Source of the DNA: Phycisphaeraceae bacterium
Lineage (GTDB): Bacteria > Planctomycetota > Phycisphaerae > Phycisphaerales > Phycisphaeraceae
Assembly: GCA_003551485.1 (NCBI GenBank)
Contig: PUMS01000365.1
Coordinates: 1 to 6,864, forward strand
Direction: 5' to 3'
DNA: 6,864 bases
Shown here: positions 5,804 to 6,864 of the stretch, one piece after another
Layout: the number at the start of each line of letters is the position of its first letter
Numbering within the stretch: the first letter of the stretch is position 1
Program-made: the position numbers and the translations under genes
The notes under the pieces: generated by a model
Seen by the model: the letters and a program-made list of their open reading frames with translations, nothing else
Database searches by the model: none
Told to the model about the DNA's origin: nothing

Positions 5804-5831
5804 TTGACGTTGTCGCGGGAAAAGGTATCAT
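5804..5831 (+). promoter_or_regulatory. Sigma-70-type promoter
   Basis: TTGACG (5804-5809) and TATCAT (5826-5831) are separated by 16 bp and match the consensus hexamers at 5 of 6 positions each. Transcription would begin at about 5837-5840, some 115 nt before the membrane-protein start at 5954. It is the best promoter in the window and lies in one of the few AT-rich segments. Confidence 0.7.
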
Positions 5832-5843
5832 CCGTAATGACAC

Positions 5844-5856
5844 GGAGGTCGCCATG
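5844..5856 (+). promoter_or_regulatory. Strong Shine-Dalgarno plus ATG out of frame with the next gene
   Basis: GGAGG (5844-5848) stands 5 nt before an ATG at 5854, right after the predicted transcription start. The frame it opens runs 102 codons to 6162, overlapping the membrane-protein gene in a different frame. The predicted peptide (MFLRVQRNGSRECN...) is Arg/Gly/His-rich and looks like an off-frame reading, so I do not call it a gene. It may be a leader or translation-coupling signal, or chance. Confidence 0.35.
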
Positions 5857-5953
5857 TTCCTGCGAGTCCAACGCAACGGCAGCCGCGAATGTAATGCACC
5901 ACACGGAACTGGGCGCCGCCGCCAGCACACACTTGCGGATCGCGAGGTGCGAT

Positions 5954-6763
5954 ATGAAGCGCACAGCCCTGCTTGCCCTCGGTATTCTCAGCCTCTGGCC
6001 GCTGATCTACGCGGTGCTCTTCTTTGCGGTGTTCGCCATCGAGGTTGCGGCGGATGCCATGGCAGGCGCATCGGTGCTCGAAGCGCTGGAAGCCGATTGG
6101 TTGCTTCCCATCCCGCATCTGGCAACCATGGGGATCATCGCCGTTCTGGTGATCGCCTATGAAGTGCTGCTGCTGCGAACCCGGCGGGTGTCGCGGCAGA
6201 ATCGGCCCGCCTGGGCCGCAGCGCTTGTCATGGCGAACGTGGTGGCTTTGCCCATCTTCTACTACTGGTACGTCTGGCGGGCGGAGCAGACCGCCGATGC
6301 GGCCGGGGGCGCTGCGCTGGAGGGGCCGGGAGAGCCGCAGAAGCCGGGGGAGCCCGCGGGCGAGGGGGAGCCGGCGGGAGCGGGGCGCCGTGGCGGAGCC
6401 GCCATCGCGGCGGCCCTGCTGCGCTTTGGGCGTTGGGTCGTGCGAACCGGCACGAGTCCCACCTGGCGCACCCGGCTCGGTGTCATGAGCGTGCTGCCAC
6501 TGCTGCTGCTGTGTGTGGCCTTTGCGCCCCTGGTGATCGGCCCTCCACCTGACAGCGCCGTGCGGCTGACCGCAATGGCGATCTTCATGCTCGCCATGCT
6601 GCTGTCCATCGCGAACGCGATTTACGACATGACTTTCCTGTTTTCCTGCGAGCAGACCAGGAGGTTTCGCAAGGCGGTGTGGGTGGTCCTGCTCCCCTCG
6701 GCCGGCGCCCTGGTCTTCCCCTTGTTCTGGTACGGCTATTTCTACCGCCGTGATGACTGTTAG
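5954..6763 (+). CDS. Six-helix membrane protein with internal duplication, unknown function
   Basis: This encodes a 269-residue protein of no family I recognise. Predicted membrane segments lie near residues 6-30, 55-75, 86-108, 175-196, 204-226 and 239-262. Each half closes with a similar helix: NRPAWAAALVMANVVALP then IFYYWYVWR (101-109), and FRKAVWVVLLPSAG then FPLFWYGYFYRR (255-266), sharing R-x-A, Pro-x-Phe, spaced Tyr and a terminal Arg. This suggests a duplicated three-helix unit. The halves are joined by a soluble Gly/Glu/Pro linker (about 117-145) with repeated GEP. The end-helix pattern loosely recalls the small PLDc_N-type membrane domain. The start at 5954 has GAGGTG 4 nt upstream and puts MKRTALLALG at the N-terminus; an in-frame ATG at 5837 at the predicted transcription start is an alternative that would add 39 polar residues. 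The gene appears to have its own promoter at 5804-5831. Confidence 0.82.
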   Translation: MKRTALLALGILSLWPLIYAVLFFAVFAIEVAADAMAGASVLEALEADWLLPIPHLATMGIIAVLVIAYEVLLLRTRRVSRQNRPAWAAALVMANVVALPIFYYWYVWRAEQTADAAGGAALEGPGEPQKPGEPAGEGEPAGAGRRGGAAIAAALLRFGRWVVRTGTSPTWRTRLGVMSVLPLLLLCVAFAPLVIGPPPDSAVRLTAMAIFMLAMLLSIANAIYDMTFLFSCEQTRRFRKAVWVVLLPSAGALVFPLFWYGYFYRRDDC

Positions 6764-6776
6764 CCGATATCGCCGG

Positions 6777-6792
6777 CCCGCCGCGCGGCGGG
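6777..6792 (+). terminator. GC palindrome after the membrane-protein gene
   Basis: CCCGCCGCGCGGCGGG is a perfect 16-bp palindrome starting 14 nt after the stop codon, able to form a 6-bp stem with a 4-nt loop. It is followed by GTGAGGGGGGGCG rather than a T run, so terminator function is inferred from position alone. The GGGGTGAGGG at 6790-6799 is the same 10-mer found in the REPIN-like block, so this may instead be a degenerate relative of that repeat. Confidence 0.35.
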
Positions 6793-6864
6793 GTGAGGGG
6801 GGGCGTTTGTGGCGGCCCGGGGAAGCCAGGGGCACTGACAGCGCCATGTCGGTGGCGGCCGGTC

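Larger units (their letters stand above)
5425..5953. other. 529-bp non-coding stretch rich in inverted repeats
   Basis: No convincing gene lies here. In order it holds a perfect TGTCGC dyad (5470-5484), a REPIN-like pair of palindromes (5524-5633), GGTGTCAGGCCC (5666-5677) before a TTTAACAGTTTTCTCC stretch, a 9-bp hairpin (5700-5732), an AT-rich island with operator-like and promoter sequences (5776-5831), and a strong but misplaced Shine-Dalgarno (5844-5848). Open frames across 5425-5760 are short, repeat-derived and lack ribosome binding sites. Confidence 0.7.

Noticed and set aside
5828..6847. A 339-codon minus-strand frame opposite the membrane protein
   Set aside because: It has low-complexity Arg/Pro/His/Gln composition and no start signal, whereas the plus-strand frame shows six coherent membrane helices.
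6793..6864. Possible gene start at the ATG at 6846 near the window end
   Set aside because: No Shine-Dalgarno at usable spacing and only six codons remain; it cannot be supported.

Overview
The window is GC-rich DNA whose genes have almost exclusively G/C third positions and clear Shine-Dalgarno sites. Both large genes encode secreted proteins of the heparinase II/III (polysaccharide lyase) superfamily. The leftward one has the HPRLLF, TPEGQK and AYDLCYHAWD style of sequence that I associate with planctomycete (Phycisphaerae-like) and related polysaccharide-degrading bacteria. That taxonomic placement is inference from memory, not from a marker gene.

Layout: 1-96 is the 3' end of an unidentified rightward gene. 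97-316 is a convergent spacer with two strong inverted repeats. 317-2692 (leftward) is a 791-residue secreted heparinase II/III-like protein with an extra N-terminal beta-rich domain, a Gln/Pro-rich insert and no visible HxxHD motif. 2693-3000 is a divergent control region with a G10 tract and a dyad near its centre. 3001-5424 (rightward) is an 807-residue secreted heparinase II/III-like protein that keeps a canonical HxxHD motif. 5425-5953 is a 529-bp non-coding stretch holding a REPIN-like pair of inverted palindromes, another hairpin, and a good sigma-70-type promoter in an AT-rich island. A site resembling UxuR/ExuR (GntR-family) operators lies just upstream of that promoter. 5954-6763 is a six-helix membrane protein of unknown function that looks like a three-helix unit duplicated around a Gly/Glu/Pro linker. 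A GC palindrome follows at 6777-6792, and the last ~70 bases hold nothing I can support.

The two divergent lyase-like genes look like a small polysaccharide-degradation locus: both products are exported, they share one regulatory region, and they differ in catalytic motifs, so they may attack different linkages or one may be a divergent, non-canonical enzyme. No transporter, SusC/D pair, sulfatase or regulator gene is visible, so the substrate (uronate-containing glycan is the family expectation) cannot be fixed. The membrane protein has its own promoter and is separated from the lyase gene by repeats; its link to glycan use rests only on the operator-like site.

A separate observation is a strong codon-context rule for aspartate (GAT before G, GAC otherwise), counted over the whole 3001-5424 gene.
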